Part shown: in pieces, positions 47,878 through 56,157 of the stretch
Position numbering within the stretch: position 1 is the first letter of the stretch
Layout of the letters: each line of letters opens with the position of its first letter
Assembly: GCF_029212645.1 (NCBI RefSeq)
Contig: NZ_JARGND010000011.1
Span: 1-64,000 of the forward strand
From: Vannielia sp.
GTDB lineage: Bacteria; Pseudomonadota; Alphaproteobacteria; Rhodobacterales; Rhodobacteraceae
Length of the DNA stretch: 64,000 bases
Reading direction: 5' to 3'
Position numbers and translations under genes: made by a program
Notes under the pieces: model-generated
Database searches by the model: none
The model's input: the letters and a program-made list of their open reading frames with translations, nothing else
What the model was told of the DNA's origin: nothing

Positions 47878-48393
47878 ATGGCCGTCACGACCGAGATCCT
47901 GCGCAGTTGGACGCGCCCGCGCAAGGTGATGCGCGGGTTGCTTTCGGCGGGGCAGCGCGAGGACCGCGCGATCATGCTGCTGCTTGCGGGCTGCTTCGTG
48001 ATTTTCATCGCGCAATGGCCCCGGCTGGCCCGCGATGTGGAGTTGAACACGGCTGCGGGGGCCGAAACGGACCAGCCTTTGCAAATGCTGATCGGCGGCG
48101 CGCTTTTTGCGTGGCTGTTCATCATGCCGGTTGTGTTTTACGGGCTCGCGGCGCTGTCGCATCTGGTGATGCGCGCGTTTGGCGGGCGGGGCGGCTGGTA
48201 TGGCGCGCGGCTGGCGCTGTTCTGGACGGTTCTCGTGATCTCGCCGCTGATGCTGCTGCAAGGGCTGACGGCGGGGCTGGTTGGCCCCGGACCGGCGCTG
48301 ATACTGGTGCAAACCATCGTGGCGGTGGGGTTCTTTGCCCATTGGACACTTTGCCTGCGTGAGGCGGAATTTGGCGCGGGAGCAGGGGCATGA
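47878..48393 (+). CDS. YIP1-family membrane protein, first copy
   Basis: A 171-residue inner-membrane protein of the YIP1 type with four to five hydrophobic segments (near 36-52, 72-98, 115-138, 140-158). Function is unknown. It begins six bases after sufD and overlaps the next, similar gene (ATGA), so it is in the suf operon. YIP1-like pairs in the suf clusters of Rhodobacteraceae are, to my knowledge, recurrent, which hints at a membrane link for the pathway, but no role is established. Confidence 0.78.
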   Translation: MAVTTEILRSWTRPRKVMRGLLSAGQREDRAIMLLLAGCFVIFIAQWPRLARDVELNTAAGAETDQPLQMLIGGALFAWLFIMPVVFYGLAALSHLVMRAFGGRGGWYGARLALFWTVLVISPLMLLQGLTAGLVGPGPALILVQTIVAVGFFAHWTLCLREAEFGAGAGA

Positions 48394-49004
48394 CCGGCAC
48401 GCGGCCCTCTCTGGGCGAGTTGTTGCGGCTCACGGCCAATGATCCGCGCCGCGCCATTGTGGCGATCAAGGCGATGGAGCTTCGCCCCGCCGTCGCGTGG
48501 CAGGCCTTTGCGCTGGCTCTGGTGCTGACGCTGCTGATGATCCACGGGCTTTCGATGCTCGCCGGAACGCCCGAGCCGGTTGAAGGGGCACTGGCCCCGG
48601 CGCTGATCGGCAATCCGGTTCTGCTGGGCGTGCTTCAAGGCTGCATCATGGTGCTGATGGCCTTTGCGATCCACTGGGTTGGCCGGGCCTTTGGCGGCAC
48701 CGGGCGGCTGGAGGATGCGATAGGCTCGCTCGCGCTTTTGATTTTTGCCATGCTCGTGCTCAATGTGGTGGAGTTTATCATCATCACGCTGTTGCCGATC
48801 GCGGCGGCTGGGGTGGTGCCCTTTCACTTCGTGATTTTCTTCTACTTGCTGACGATGTTCGTCACCGAGTTACATGGTTTCAACCGTCCGCTGTTTGTGT
48901 TGGGCGGCATCGTTCTGACAATGGTGGGCAGCATGATCGGGCTGTCGATCATGCTGGCTATCCTGATCGTGGTGGTCACCGGGGGGGCTCCTGCCAATGT
49001 ATGA
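48390..49004 (+). CDS. YIP1-family membrane protein, second copy
   Basis: A 204-residue membrane protein related to the preceding one: a hydrophilic N-terminus with an RPSLGELLRLTANDPRRAIVAI segment, then five hydrophobic helices (near 42-60, 75-95, 115-140, 145-165, 172-196). It overlaps the first copy by four bases and the sufS start by eight, so all are cotranscribed. Function unknown. Confidence 0.78.
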   Translation: MTGTRPSLGELLRLTANDPRRAIVAIKAMELRPAVAWQAFALALVLTLLMIHGLSMLAGTPEPVEGALAPALIGNPVLLGVLQGCIMVLMAFAIHWVGRAFGGTGRLEDAIGSLALLIFAMLVLNVVEFIIITLLPIAAAGVVPFHFVIFFYLLTMFVTELHGFNRPLFVLGGIVLTMVGSMIGLSIMLAILIVVVTGGAPANV

Positions 49005-50217
49005 TATCAATTCCATTCGCGCCGATTTCCCGATCCTCGCCCGCGAGGTGAACGGCAAGCCGCTGACCTACCTCGACAATGGGGCAAGTGCGCAAAAGCC
49101 TTGCGCGGTGATTGAGGCTGTCACCCGCGGCTATGAGAGTGAATATGCCAATGTTCACCGTGGCTTGCATTACCTTTCCAACCTTGCGACCGACAAGTAC
49201 GAGGCGGTGCGCGGCAAGGTGGCCCGCTTCCTTGGGGTGAAGGACGAGCAAGAGATCGTCTTCAATTCCGGCACCACCGAGGGGATCAACCTGGTGAGCT
49301 ACGGTTGGGCGGCGCCGCGCCTTCAGGCGGGCGATGAGATTGTCCTGTCGGTGATGGAGCATCACGCCAATATCATCCCCTGGCACTTCCTGCGCGAGCG
49401 CCAGGGCGTGGTGCTGAAATGGGTTGAGCCGGAACCTGATGGCTCTCTGCCCGCCGAAAAGGTGCTGGAGGCCGTCGGTCCGCGCACCAAGCTGGTTGCG
49501 ATTACCCATATGTCGAATGTTCTCGGCACGGTGGTTGATGTGGCGACCATCGCAAAAGCCTGCCGCGCACAGGGGGTGGCCACGCTGGTGGATGGCTCTC
49601 AGGCGGCGGTGCACATGCCGGTGAATGTTGACGCGATTGGCGCGGATTTCTACGCGATCACCGGCCACAAGCTCTATGGCCCTTCCGGCTCTGGCGCGAT
49701 CCACATTCGCCACGAGCGCATGGCCGAGATGCGCCCCTTCATGGGCGGTGGTGACATGATCCGCGAGGTGAGCCGTGACGCGGTAAGCTACAATGACCCG
49801 CCGATGAAGTTCGAGGCCGGAACGCCGGGTATTGTGGCAACCATCGGCATGGGCGCGGCGCTCGATTACATGATGGACCTTGGGATGGAGAATATCGCCG
49901 CCCATGAGGCCCGCTTGCGCGACTATGCCCGCAGCAGGCTGCACGGTCTCAACTGGCTCACCGTGCAGGGCGATGCGCCTGATAAGGGCGCGATCTTTTC
50001 GTTCACGCTTGATGGGGCAGGGCACGCGCATGACATTTCCACCGTGCTCGACAAGCGCGGCGTGGCAGTGCGCGCCGGGCATCACTGCGCCCAGCCGCTG
50101 ATGGAGCATCTCGGCGTGACCGCAACCTGCCGCGCCTCCTTTGGCCTCTACAACACCGAGGGCGAGGTCGATACGCTGGTCTCGGCTCTGGAGCTGTGCC
50201 ACGACCTTTTTGCCTGA
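48997..50217 (+). CDS. sufS: Cysteine desulfurase SufS (class II)
   Basis: The class II desulfurase that supplies sulfur to SufBCD, 406 residues. The PLP Lys is in YAITGHKLYGPSGSGAIH and the persulfide Cys in AVRAGHHCAQPLMEHLGV, the class II short loop. The start overlaps the second YIP1 gene. No sufE or sufA is seen after it; instead the operon ends and a tRNA gene follows. The usual SufE-type partner must be encoded elsewhere if present. Confidence 0.96.
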   Translation: MYDINSIRADFPILAREVNGKPLTYLDNGASAQKPCAVIEAVTRGYESEYANVHRGLHYLSNLATDKYEAVRGKVARFLGVKDEQEIVFNSGTTEGINLVSYGWAAPRLQAGDEIVLSVMEHHANIIPWHFLRERQGVVLKWVEPEPDGSLPAEKVLEAVGPRTKLVAITHMSNVLGTVVDVATIAKACRAQGVATLVDGSQAAVHMPVNVDAIGADFYAITGHKLYGPSGSGAIHIRHERMAEMRPFMGGGDMIREVSRDAVSYNDPPMKFEAGTPGIVATIGMGAALDYMMDLGMENIAAHEARLRDYARSRLHGLNWLTVQGDAPDKGAIFSFTLDGAGHAHDISTVLDKRGVAVRAGHHCAQPLMEHLGVTATCRASFGLYNTEGEVDTLVSALELCHDLFA

Positions 50218-50266
50218 CATTGCCCATTGCGGGAGCAAGGCGAGGCGGCTATATGGGGCCGCAAGC

Positions 50267-50343
50267 GGACCCATAGCTCAGCTGGATAGAGTGTCGCCCT
50301 CCGAAGGCGAAGGCCGTAGGTTCGAATCCTACTGGGTCCGCCA
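50267..50343 (+). tRNA. tRNA-Arg, anticodon CCG
   Basis: The 77 bases fold as a standard cloverleaf: acceptor GGACCCA/TGGGTCC, D-arm GCTC/GAGT, anticodon stem TCGCC/GGCGA with loop CTCCGAA (anticodon CCG, reading CGG), T-arm GTAGG-TTCGAAT-CCTAC. The discriminator is G and CCA is encoded. It follows sufS by 49 bases. Confidence 0.97.
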
Positions 50344-50439
50344 TTCCACTTAATGCGATTTTTCAGGCTGGCAGGGCCGGTCGGCTTTGCGCGTGGTCCG
50401 GTTGCCGAAGCCCGCGCCTTGGCTGGCGTGTAGGGCCTC

Positions 50440-52044
50440 TTGTCTGAAAGGGTGATTTCCCTATTGTTGCAGGATCAAAGCGGCAAGCAGGAGGCGCCGG
50501 TGGCGAGGTCCCCCATTCATCTGTTGATCGGTGCGCCGCGTTCCGGCACGACTTGGCTGTTCAATAATCTCAAGCACCAGCCCGGTGTTTTTACGCCCAT
50601 CGCCAAGGAGGTGCGGTATTGGAACGGTGGGCCGCCGCAGGAGCGTGTGGTGCAGATGTGCGGGCCGCTGCGCGAAGAGGCGTTGGCGCTGCCAGATGCG
50701 GCAGAGCAGTCTGCATGGTTGGACCGCTGGAGCCTGATTGACGGGCGCAGCCCGCGCGATGGCGCTGAGTATCTGGATCTGATGCAGGCCCAGGGCCGCC
50801 CGTCGATGGATATCTCGCCGATCTATTCCATTTTGCCGCCCGGAACGATTAGCAAGGTTGCCGCTTGCCTGCCTGCGGGCAGCAAGGTGGGGTATTTCTT
50901 GCGCGAGCCGGTGGGGCGCATGGCATCGCAGATGAACCTGCATTACCACCTGCACGGCCTGTTCCGAGGCCCGGCGGCCGCTTCCACGGTGCAAGCGTTT
51001 TTAGAGACCGGCCACCAGCGGCGGCGGAGCGATTACGCGAGCAATATCGAGAAATGGTCACAGGTTTTTGGCGAGCGTTTCCGGGCCTTCCTCTACGATG
51101 ACTTGCAGGACGATCCCTTGGCCTTCCTGAACGCTGTGGCCGGGCACTTTGGCTTTGACATTAACCAGGATATTGCGCGCGAGACCGTCGAAACCGTGCA
51201 TGGCGGTTCTGGCGACCGCGCGCCCCGCCCCAATGCGGCGATGAAAAAGCAGATTGCCGGTTCGATCTTGCCGCTGGTTGAGCGTTTTGCCGAGAAGATT
51301 CCGCAACCGGGCACCAAGTGGTTGCACATGGCCGAGGCTCAGGCCGCTGCCGAGGTGCCGGTGAAGGACGTGAAGCAGGATGTGAGCCCCCGCGTGGAAA
51401 CGTTGATGCGGGTCTGCGAAAGCCTGGGCGACAATTGCGAATATGGATTTTGGCAACGGCACCGCGGCTATGAGCCTTCCAGCCTTTTTCGCTGGGCGGT
51501 CACCCCGATTGACAGCCTGCTGGCATATCTGGAAAAACCCGCACCACTCTTCAATGTCGATAATCTGACAGCGTGTTCGCCGGGGATGGTGGAAGACGCG
51601 CGGTTTGGGTTCAGGTTTCATTCCAAGCTGGTTGAGCGTGATGAAGAGGGGGCGCTGCAAATCCTGCAAGACCCTGCGCAATTTGCTGAGGTCTACGCCG
51701 CCGAGCTGCAAAAATGGCGCCACCTTGAAGCGAGGTTCCGAACGTTGCTTCGCAAGCCCGGCCTTTTCATCGTGAAACGCAACAAGCCGCTGGAACGGGG
51801 GCAGGTGACCTCCCTGGCGGCGCAGCTTCATCGGCGCAACCCGGCGCATTTGGTGCTGTGGGTTGAAGAGGGGGAGAGTCATGAGATTGAGGAACTTGGC
51901 GGAGGTATCCTGCGGGCTGAACTGCCGGCTTTTGCCCGCTATGTGAGGGCCGATCAATACCACCCCGAAGGCTGGACGCGGATCATGCATAGCCTGCTGG
52001 AGATCGAACCTGTTGAGGCGCTGATGAAGCGCATCCACAACTAA
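50440..52044 (+). CDS. Two-domain protein: sulfotransferase fused to a C-terminal domain of unknown function
   Basis: A 534-residue protein. Residues about 24-290 form a PAPS sulfotransferase: HLLIGAPRSGTTWLFNNLK (5'-phosphosulfate loop) and KVGYFLREPVGRMASQMNLHYHLHG (3'-phosphate region). From about 325 a second domain begins with RVCESLGDNCEYGFWQRHRGYEPSSLFRWA, a pattern I have seen in proteins of unknown function that resemble DUF1796 putative cysteine peptidases; it holds Cys, but no triad can be shown. The start is TTG in the track; a GTG four codons later is an alternative. It is directly downstream of the tRNA gene and alone. Confidence 0.8.
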   Translation: MSERVISLLLQDQSGKQEAPVARSPIHLLIGAPRSGTTWLFNNLKHQPGVFTPIAKEVRYWNGGPPQERVVQMCGPLREEALALPDAAEQSAWLDRWSLIDGRSPRDGAEYLDLMQAQGRPSMDISPIYSILPPGTISKVAACLPAGSKVGYFLREPVGRMASQMNLHYHLHGLFRGPAAASTVQAFLETGHQRRRSDYASNIEKWSQVFGERFRAFLYDDLQDDPLAFLNAVAGHFGFDINQDIARETVETVHGGSGDRAPRPNAAMKKQIAGSILPLVERFAEKIPQPGTKWLHMAEAQAAAEVPVKDVKQDVSPRVETLMRVCESLGDNCEYGFWQRHRGYEPSSLFRWAVTPIDSLLAYLEKPAPLFNVDNLTACSPGMVEDARFGFRFHSKLVERDEEGALQILQDPAQFAEVYAAELQKWRHLEARFRTLLRKPGLFIVKRNKPLERGQVTSLAAQLHRRNPAHLVLWVEEGESHEIEELGGGILRAELPAFARYVRADQYHPEGWTRIMHSLLEIEPVEALMKRIHN

Positions 52045-52077
52045 AGTAAGCTGATTGGGTGACCCCGAAACGAGAAA

Positions 52078-52097
52078 CGCCCGGAGCGTTCCGGGCG
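52078..52097. terminator. Bidirectional terminator-like hairpin
   Basis: CGCCCGGA-GCGT-TCCGGGCG is a perfect eight-pair stem in the gap between the convergent sulfotransferase fusion and the DUF882 gene. The T run is weak on the plus side (ATTAAT) and TTTC on the minus side. Confidence 0.6.
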
Positions 52098-52134
52098 ATT
52101 AATCATGAGTGGTGGCGTGTGTATCGGCGGTGCT

Positions 52135-52707
52135 TCAGCGACCCCACTGGCGCACGACGCCGCAATCCATATGCACGAAGTTGGAGCCGGAGTAGCGGCC
52201 CACGCCACCGGCCTTGCAGGCGGCAGCGGCCTTGGCGACCTGAGCGACCGAGCGCGAGCCGATGCGCAGATCGGCGGCTTGGCCTTTCATGTGCAGCGAG
52301 TTCTTGGCGACACCAGAGGAGCGCGCGCGCAGCATCGCATTGGTGGCCGGGCTGCGGTAGCCGGAGAGGAGCAGGTAAGGCTCGGAGATATCGAGCAGGT
52401 TATGCGCGGCGGCCATGATATCAATCGTGCGCAGGTCCATGCCGCGCACTTCATCCCGGCGCCAGTCACGCATGAAATAGTTTATCTCTTTTTCAACGTC
52501 CTTGATGTAGCTGCCTTCGATCCAGTAGATCGCATCGAGCTTTTCGCCGGTTCGGCCATTGTGCATGCGGATCTGGCGAATATCACCTGCGCCGCGCAGG
52601 AAGCCTGCTGCCTTGGAGTAGGTGGGCGCTGCGACTACTGCGGTCGCTGCAAAAGCGCCCAAAAGCCCGCGCCGCGAAATCTTCGTGGAACCAACTGCTC
52701 TGGTCAT
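52135..52707 (-). CDS. Tat-exported DUF882/YcbK-like peptidase-fold protein
   Basis: A 190-residue periplasmic protein with a twin-arginine signal (ISRRGLLGAFAATAVVAAP). The mature part has the M15-like zinc-site pattern: SLHMKGQAADLRIG supplies His and Asp, and NFVHMDCG supplies the last His. DUF882 proteins resemble peptidoglycan L,D-endopeptidases or carboxypeptidases. The start MTRAVGS at 52707 is chosen because GAGGAC lies six bases upstream; the listed ORF is longer. It is divergent from an L,D-transpeptidase, fitting a cell-wall role. Confidence 0.9.
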   Translation of the reverse strand: MTRAVGSTKISRRGLLGAFAATAVVAAPTYSKAAGFLRGAGDIRQIRMHNGRTGEKLDAIYWIEGSYIKDVEKEINYFMRDWRRDEVRGMDLRTIDIMAAAHNLLDISEPYLLLSGYRSPATNAMLRARSSGVAKNSLHMKGQAADLRIGSRSVAQVAKAAAACKAGGVGRYSGSNFVHMDCGVVRQWGR

Positions 52708-53098
52708 GCCTGTCCTCGTGCCCCTGGCCGCCGTTGAGGCTGGCCTGTTCATCTTCTCATCCCCAGATGTCCTGTTTCTATGCCACAAAGCGATTCTCCG
52801 GCCAAGATGCAATTCTGTCGCGCCACCGTTTCCTCGACCAATAGGCGGGAAATTGCTTAAAATCCCGTTGCTTTTGGCAGAGGTGCGGCAAGGCTTGGGC
52901 GAGACCTTGTTGCAACAGGTCTGCCAGCCAGAATTTGGCCATAATTACCTGATTCTCATCAATTTCTCCATTTTCCATCACTGGGGCGGCCGAGAGGCGC
53001 GAGTGACTTGCCTTAAATGTGAATCGACAACTGGCCTGCCTTCTGCGATTCCTGCGGCCAGTTAACGTGACAGTTCGAACAGTAGTCCCGAGGACAAC
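52708..53098. other. 391-base divergent intergenic region
   Basis: It lies between the DUF882 gene (minus) and the L,D-transpeptidase gene (plus), so it must hold two promoters. I see no long coding frame. A ten-base palindrome TGTTGCAACA at 52908-52917 and CATAAT at 52940 are possible operator and -10 elements, but no -35 at good spacing goes with the latter. Nothing else is recognised. Confidence 0.5.
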
Positions 53099-54712
53099 AT
53101 GACATTTATTCACACGCAGCGCCCGCTGCGCGCCATAATCACCGTATTCATTTTGGCCCTGAGCGCCGCCGTTTTGGCAATGCCTCAAGGGGCCCGTGCC
53201 CAGAGTGCCGCTTTCAAGCAGGCCGTGGCCGAAACTGCCGCCCGTGACCGCGCCGTGGCAACCTTTTATCGCTCCCGTGATTACGCCCCCATTTTTACCG
53301 GCCGCAAAGACGGCAGCCGCCGTTCGGCCCTGCTCAAGGCGCTCGGCACAGCCGACGATCATGGCCTGCCGACAGCCCGTTACCCCGCCAAAAAGCTCAA
53401 GGACGCCTTCCGCGCAGCCAAGTCGCCGCGCGAGCGGGGGCAGGTTGAGGTGATGGCGGCGCAGATGTTTGTGCGCTTCGCCCGTGATCTGCAAACCGGT
53501 GCGCTGGAGCCGCGCAAGATTGACAGTGGCATCGTGCGCTCGATCCCGCGCCGTGACCCGGTGGCGCTGCTCAATGCCTATGCAAAAACCTCGCCCTCGA
53601 AGTTCATGAAAAGCCTTGCGCCGCGCACGCCGGAATATACCCGGCTGATGAAGGCGAAGTTGCAGCTTGAAAAAACGGTGGGCCGTGGTGGCTGGGGCCA
53701 GCCGGTTCAGGCCAAGGCGTTGAAGCCCGGCCAATCGGGTGGCGCGGTTGTGCAGCTGCGCAACCGGTTGATCGCCATGGGCTATATGCGCCGCAAAAGC
53801 GGCCAGAGCTACGATGCCAACATGCAAAAAGCGGTGCAGCTTTTCCAGATTGACCATGGGCTGAACCCCGATGGCACGGCTGGCCCTTCGACCATGGCCG
53901 CGATCAACAAGAGCGCCGTGCAACGGTTGCAATCTGTCATGGTGGCCATGGAGCGTGAGCGCTGGCTCAACAAACCGCGCGGCAAGCGCCATGTGCTGGT
54001 CAACATCCCGAGCTACAAGGCCCAGATCATCGACAACGGCAAGGTCACCTTCGAGACCCGCACTGTGGTGGGGTCCAACCAGTCTGACCGTCGCACGCCC
54101 GAGTTTTCGGACGTGATGGAGCATATGGTGATCAACCCCACCTGGAATGTGCCGCGCTCCATCGCGACCAAGGAATACCTGCCGCTGTTCAAGCGCAATC
54201 CGGGCGCGGCGGGCCACCTTCAGCTTTACGATAACCGGGGGCGCAAGGTGAGCCGGAGCAGCGTGAACTTCAACGCTTACAACGAGCGCAACTTTCCCTA
54301 TGCGATCAAGCAGCCGCCATCGCGCCGCAATGCGCTTGGCCTAGTGAAGTTCATGTTCCCCAATAAATACAACATCTACCTGCATGACACCCCGTCAAAG
54401 AACCTGTTCGCCCGCGAGGCGCGTGCCTTCTCGCATGGCTGTATTCGCCTGCAACAACCGTTTGATTTTGCCTATGCGCTGCTCGCCAAGCAAACCCGCG
54501 ATCCGCAGGGGCTGTTTCAGGCGCGGCTGAAAACCGGCTCGGAAAACGTGGTGCCGCTGGAAACCCAGATCCCGGTTCACCTGATCTACCGCACGGCGTT
54601 TACCCAGCCTAAGGGCCGGATGAATTACCGCGAAGATGTGTATGGCCGTGACGGGCGTATCTGGGCGGCGCTGGCCAAGGCTGGCACCCGGTTGCGCGGG
54701 TCTGCCAGCTAA
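53099..54712 (+). CDS. L,D-transpeptidase (YcbB-like) with peptidoglycan-binding domain
   Basis: A 537-residue periplasmic enzyme that would make 3-3 crosslinks in peptidoglycan. A signal peptide ends near residue 35 (ARAQS). A peptidoglycan-binding domain 1 lies about 215-265 (VVQLRNRLIAMGYM, VQLFQIDHGLNPDGTAGPSTMAAIN). The catalytic YkuD domain follows (about 300-470) with the Cys motif AFSHGCIRLQ. The start ATGACATTTATTC has GAGGACAAC upstream. It is followed 22 bases later by lpxD, so it leads an envelope operon. Confidence 0.93.
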   Translation: MTFIHTQRPLRAIITVFILALSAAVLAMPQGARAQSAAFKQAVAETAARDRAVATFYRSRDYAPIFTGRKDGSRRSALLKALGTADDHGLPTARYPAKKLKDAFRAAKSPRERGQVEVMAAQMFVRFARDLQTGALEPRKIDSGIVRSIPRRDPVALLNAYAKTSPSKFMKSLAPRTPEYTRLMKAKLQLEKTVGRGGWGQPVQAKALKPGQSGGAVVQLRNRLIAMGYMRRKSGQSYDANMQKAVQLFQIDHGLNPDGTAGPSTMAAINKSAVQRLQSVMVAMERERWLNKPRGKRHVLVNIPSYKAQIIDNGKVTFETRTVVGSNQSDRRTPEFSDVMEHMVINPTWNVPRSIATKEYLPLFKRNPGAAGHLQLYDNRGRKVSRSSVNFNAYNERNFPYAIKQPPSRRNALGLVKFMFPNKYNIYLHDTPSKNLFAREARAFSHGCIRLQQPFDFAYALLAKQTRDPQGLFQARLKTGSENVVPLETQIPVHLIYRTAFTQPKGRMNYREDVYGRDGRIWAALAKAGTRLRGSAS

Positions 54713-54734
54713 ACCGCAAGCCGGAGCACAGCCT

Positions 54735-55817
54735 ATGCCGGTCATCCACCGGATCGAAGATATCGCCGCCGCCCTCGCAACCCGTTACGAGGGCGATGGT
54801 GCTTTTGGTGTAAGCTGTGCCGCCGAACCGGCCCGCGCCCAAGCCGATGCGTTGGCGCTGGCGATGGACCCCAAGTTTGCCGCCGGGCTGGAGCAGGGGG
54901 CCGCGAAGGCCGCGATGCTTTGGGAGGGGGCGGATTGGCAAGGCATGGGGCTGGTGGCGGCGATCTTTGTGCCGCGTCCGCGCTATGCCATGGCGGGCCT
55001 CACGGCGATGCTGGACGAGGGCGCGCAAATTGCGCCCGGCGTGCACCCGTCGGCGGTGATTGCCGAAGGGGTGGAGCTGGGGGCAGGGGCCGCGATTGGC
55101 CCCTTCGTTGAAATCCGCGACGGGGCTGTCATTGGGCCCAACGCCCAGATCGCTGCCCACGTCAGCATTGGGCGCAACACCCGGATCGGGGCAGATTGCC
55201 TGCTGCACGAAGGCGTGCGCATTGCCCATAGCGTTACCATTGGCGATGGCTTCATTGCCCAGCCCGGCGCTGTGGTGGGGGGGGATGGCTTTTCCTTCGT
55301 GACCCCTGAGCCGGGCGCCGTAGAGGCGGTGCGCGCCTCGCTGGGGGACCGGGACGGCAAGGCGCAGCAGGCCTACGCGCGCATCCACAGCCTTGGCGGT
55401 GTGGTGATTGGTGACAGCGTTGAGATTGGCGCCAATGCCTGCATTGATAGGGGCACGATCCACGCCACCGAGATCGGCTCGGGCACCAAGATCGACAACC
55501 TCGTGCAGGTGGGCCACAACGTGCGTGTGGGCCGCGATTGCCTACTCTGCGGGCAGGTTGGCATTGCCGGCTCCACCCGTTTGGGCGATCGGGTGGTGCT
55601 TGGTGGGCAGGTTGGCGTGACCGACCACCTGGAGATTGGCGATGATGTGATCGCCGGGGCGGGCACGCTTTTGCGCACGAACCAGCCCAAGGGCCGCGTT
55701 ATGCTGGGCAATCCGGCAATGGAGATGAAAGCCTCTATCGAGGCCTATAAAGGGCTGCGGCGGCTGCCACGGCTTGCCGCGCAGGTGGCCGACCTCAGAA
55801 AGCATCTTTCCAAATGA
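54735..55817 (+). CDS. lpxD: UDP-3-O-acylglucosamine N-acyltransferase LpxD
   Basis: Adds the N-linked 3-hydroxyacyl chain in lipid A synthesis. The 360-residue protein has an N-terminal nucleotide-binding domain (about 1-100; DALALAMDPKFAAGLEQ) and then many left-handed beta-helix hexapeptide repeats (IGPFVEIRDGAVIGPNAQIAAHVSIG). The catalytic His261 is in KIDNLVQVGHNVRVG. The ATG at 54735 is chosen over the listed ORF start, which lies inside the preceding gene. It is not in the usual lpxD-fabZ-lpxA order; it sits between an L,D-transpeptidase and an acp-fabF pair, so it may be a second LpxD. Confidence 0.92.
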   Translation: MPVIHRIEDIAAALATRYEGDGAFGVSCAAEPARAQADALALAMDPKFAAGLEQGAAKAAMLWEGADWQGMGLVAAIFVPRPRYAMAGLTAMLDEGAQIAPGVHPSAVIAEGVELGAGAAIGPFVEIRDGAVIGPNAQIAAHVSIGRNTRIGADCLLHEGVRIAHSVTIGDGFIAQPGAVVGGDGFSFVTPEPGAVEAVRASLGDRDGKAQQAYARIHSLGGVVIGDSVEIGANACIDRGTIHATEIGSGTKIDNLVQVGHNVRVGRDCLLCGQVGIAGSTRLGDRVVLGGQVGVTDHLEIGDDVIAGAGTLLRTNQPKGRVMLGNPAMEMKASIEAYKGLRRLPRLAAQVADLRKHLSK

Positions 55818-55865
55818 GCCGTGAGTCCCTAAATCTGCGGTGGGCGTAACAGACAGGTGGGCGGT

Positions 55866-56132
55866 ATGTCGGACGCAGTGAAAGAGAAGGTGATCGAGAT
55901 CATCGCCGAGCAGGCGGTTCTCGAAAAATCCGATGTGAAGATGGACAGCACTCTTGAGGACCTTGGGATTGATAGCCTTGGTCTGGTCGAGAGCATCTTT
56001 GCCATCGAAGAGGCCTTTGATATCCAGGTCCCCTTTAACGCAAATGAACCCTCGGAAAGCGATTTTGATATCTCCTCAGTGGCTGCCATTGTGAAGGCGG
56101 TTCAAGGGCTTGTCCGGGAGCAGGCGGCCTGA
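55866..56132 (+). CDS. Acyl carrier protein, dedicated type
   Basis: An 88-residue acyl carrier protein. The phosphopantetheine serine is Ser37 in LEDLGIDSLGLVESIFAIEEAF. The start is the ATG at 55866 behind AGGTGGGCGGT. It is somewhat longer than housekeeping AcpP (about 78), with an extra loop (NANEPSESDFDISS). It follows lpxD and precedes a beta-ketoacyl-ACP synthase by 25 bases, so it probably carries a particular acyl chain for lipid A or another envelope lipid. It is not obviously the rhizobial AcpXL. Confidence 0.9.
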   Translation: MSDAVKEKVIEIIAEQAVLEKSDVKMDSTLEDLGIDSLGLVESIFAIEEAFDIQVPFNANEPSESDFDISSVAAIVKAVQGLVREQAA

Positions 56133-56157
56133 CGGCCCCGCTGAAAAAGGCCATGCA

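Noticed and set aside
50267-52044. Integrated element at the tRNA-Arg gene
   Set aside because: I searched by eye for a repeat of the tRNA 3' end and for an integrase gene in the following kilobases and found neither.
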